Made by a program: the position numbers and the translations under genes | In this document: in pieces, positions 5,789 to 6,373 of the stretch | Layout of the letters: each line of letters starts with the position of its first letter | How positions within the stretch are numbered: position 1 is the first letter of the stretch | Notes under the pieces: generated by a model | Database searches by the model: none | What the model saw: only the letters and a program-made list of their open reading frames with translations | Told to the model about the DNA's origin: nothing | NCBI GenBank assembly: GCA_029288095.1 | Contig: JARFPW010000064.1 | Location: 1 to 6,373, forward strand | Length of the DNA: 6,373 nt | Direction of reading: 5' to 3' | Origin: Gemmatimonadota bacterium | GTDB lineage: Bacteria; Gemmatimonadota; Gemmatimonadetes; Palauibacterales; Palauibacteraceae

Positions 5789-6373
5789 CCGCGTAGCTCC
5801 CCGGCTGGGACGTCGGCTTCCGTGCCCAACGGCTGTTGTCCGCGGCCGAGCGCGAGGAAGTTTCCCAGCAAGGCGTGCCCATGTTCGGTGAGCAGGGCCT
5901 CTGGATGGAATTGAATTCCCCAGACGGGTCTTTCGACATGGCGAAACGCCATCAGCGTCTCAGCCTCGGTCCAGGCGAGGGGCCGGAGACACTCGGGGAG
6001 GCTGCCCTGTGGGACGGCCAGAGAGTGGTATCGGGTCGCTTGAAAAGGCAATGGTATGCCCGCGAACAGGTCGTCTCGGTCATGCCGAACGGGGGTGAGC
6101 TTGCCATGCACGGGGACTGGGGCGGGGGCCGTTGTGCCGCCGAACGCCTCTGCGATGCACTGGTGTCCAAGGCAGACGCCGAGAATCGGCAGCTCCGCAG
6201 GAGCCAGACGGACGAACTCAGTCGAGATGCCGGCTTCGCTTGGCCGTCCTGGCCCTGGTGAGAGAACAGCCAGTTCACAGCCCAGGTCCAGGGCATCCTG
6301 AGCCCCGACCGAGTCATTCCGAATCACGCAGGTGGTCTCTCCCAGCTCTTCGAAGTACCTGGCGAGGTTGTGC
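5743..6373 (-). CDS. Glutamine amidotransferase subunit TrpG/PabA (5' end outside window)
   Basis: The frame is open from the right edge. Its first visible residues, HNLARYFEELGETTCVIRND, match the segment just after the initial 'DNYDSFV' of this family, so only about a dozen residues are missing. It is a class I glutamine amidotransferase. The catalytic Cys lies in GVCLGHQ (visible residue 67), and the His and Glu lie in FHPEALLTEHG (visible 156 and 158). SPGPGRPSEAG and RYHSLAV are further family signatures. It releases ammonia from glutamine for anthranilate synthase (with TrpE) or aminodeoxychorismate synthase (with PabB); one subunit can serve both, and sequence alone does not decide here. 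After the normal end near NFLALG there is an extra tail of about 33 polar, Pro/Gly/Arg-rich residues, whose last part overlaps the end of comM by 46 bp. The upstream neighbour, which could show the partner, is outside the window. Confidence 0.92.
   Translation of the reverse strand, partial: HNLARYFEELGETTCVIRNDSVGAQDALDLGCELAVLSPGPGRPSEAGISTEFVRLAPAELPILGVCLGHQCIAEAFGGTTAPAPVPVHGKLTPVRHDRDDLFAGIPLPFQATRYHSLAVPQGSLPECLRPLAWTEAETLMAFRHVERPVWGIQFHPEALLTEHGHALLGNFLALGRGQQPLGTEADVPAGELRGQPSDPDGREPSRRR

Noticed and set aside
5836..6261. Plus-strand frame of 141 codons opposite the glutaminase
   Set aside because: The opposite strand carries the complete catalytic triad and family motifs; this frame has none.

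Overview
The window is high-GC bacterial DNA (about 60-65 % G+C by eye). It is densely coded and uses GTG and TTG starts freely: the creatininase-family gene and comM start with GTG, and the EamA transporter starts with TTG behind a strong Shine-Dalgarno site. Nothing fixes the phylum. The content (a Sec-exported protein, an MscS-type membrane protein, ComM, TrpG/PabA) suits a free-living bacterium. I saw no insertion sequence, CRISPR array, tRNA, rRNA or prophage gene.

Layout, left to right. Positions 1-746 (minus strand) hold a two-gene unit: a creatininase-family protein with an eroded metal site (99-746), then the first 35 codons of an exported protein (1-106) that runs off the left edge. 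The stop of the first gene overlaps the start of the second by 8 bp. Positions 747-910 are a divergent intergenic region with no promoter I can defend. Positions 911-2374 (plus) encode a multi-pass membrane protein of the MscS-like 'conserved TM helix' type. It is built from five repeats of about 91 residues and lacks the cytoplasmic beta domain. A 12-bp hairpin at 2389-2417 separates it from a convergent EamA/DMT exporter (2417-3400, minus).

Positions 3401-3532 form a second divergent gap. It leads into a plus-strand pair: a flavin nitroreductase-fold protein carrying the iodotyrosine deiodinase residue set (3533-4225), and after 33 bp the ComM/YifB-type AAA+ ATPase (4259-5788). The right end (5743-6373, minus) is the glutamine amidotransferase subunit TrpG/PabA. 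Its N-terminus lies outside the window and its C-terminal tail overlaps the end of comM.

The genes do not form one obvious pathway. They look like short, mostly independent housekeeping or accessory units on alternating strands. I did not find a convincing undescribed multi-gene system. The points most worth a second look are the creatininase-like protein missing several expected metal ligands, the exact Glu/Tyr/Lys deiodinase spacing in the flavoprotein, and the five-fold repeat of the channel-like protein.
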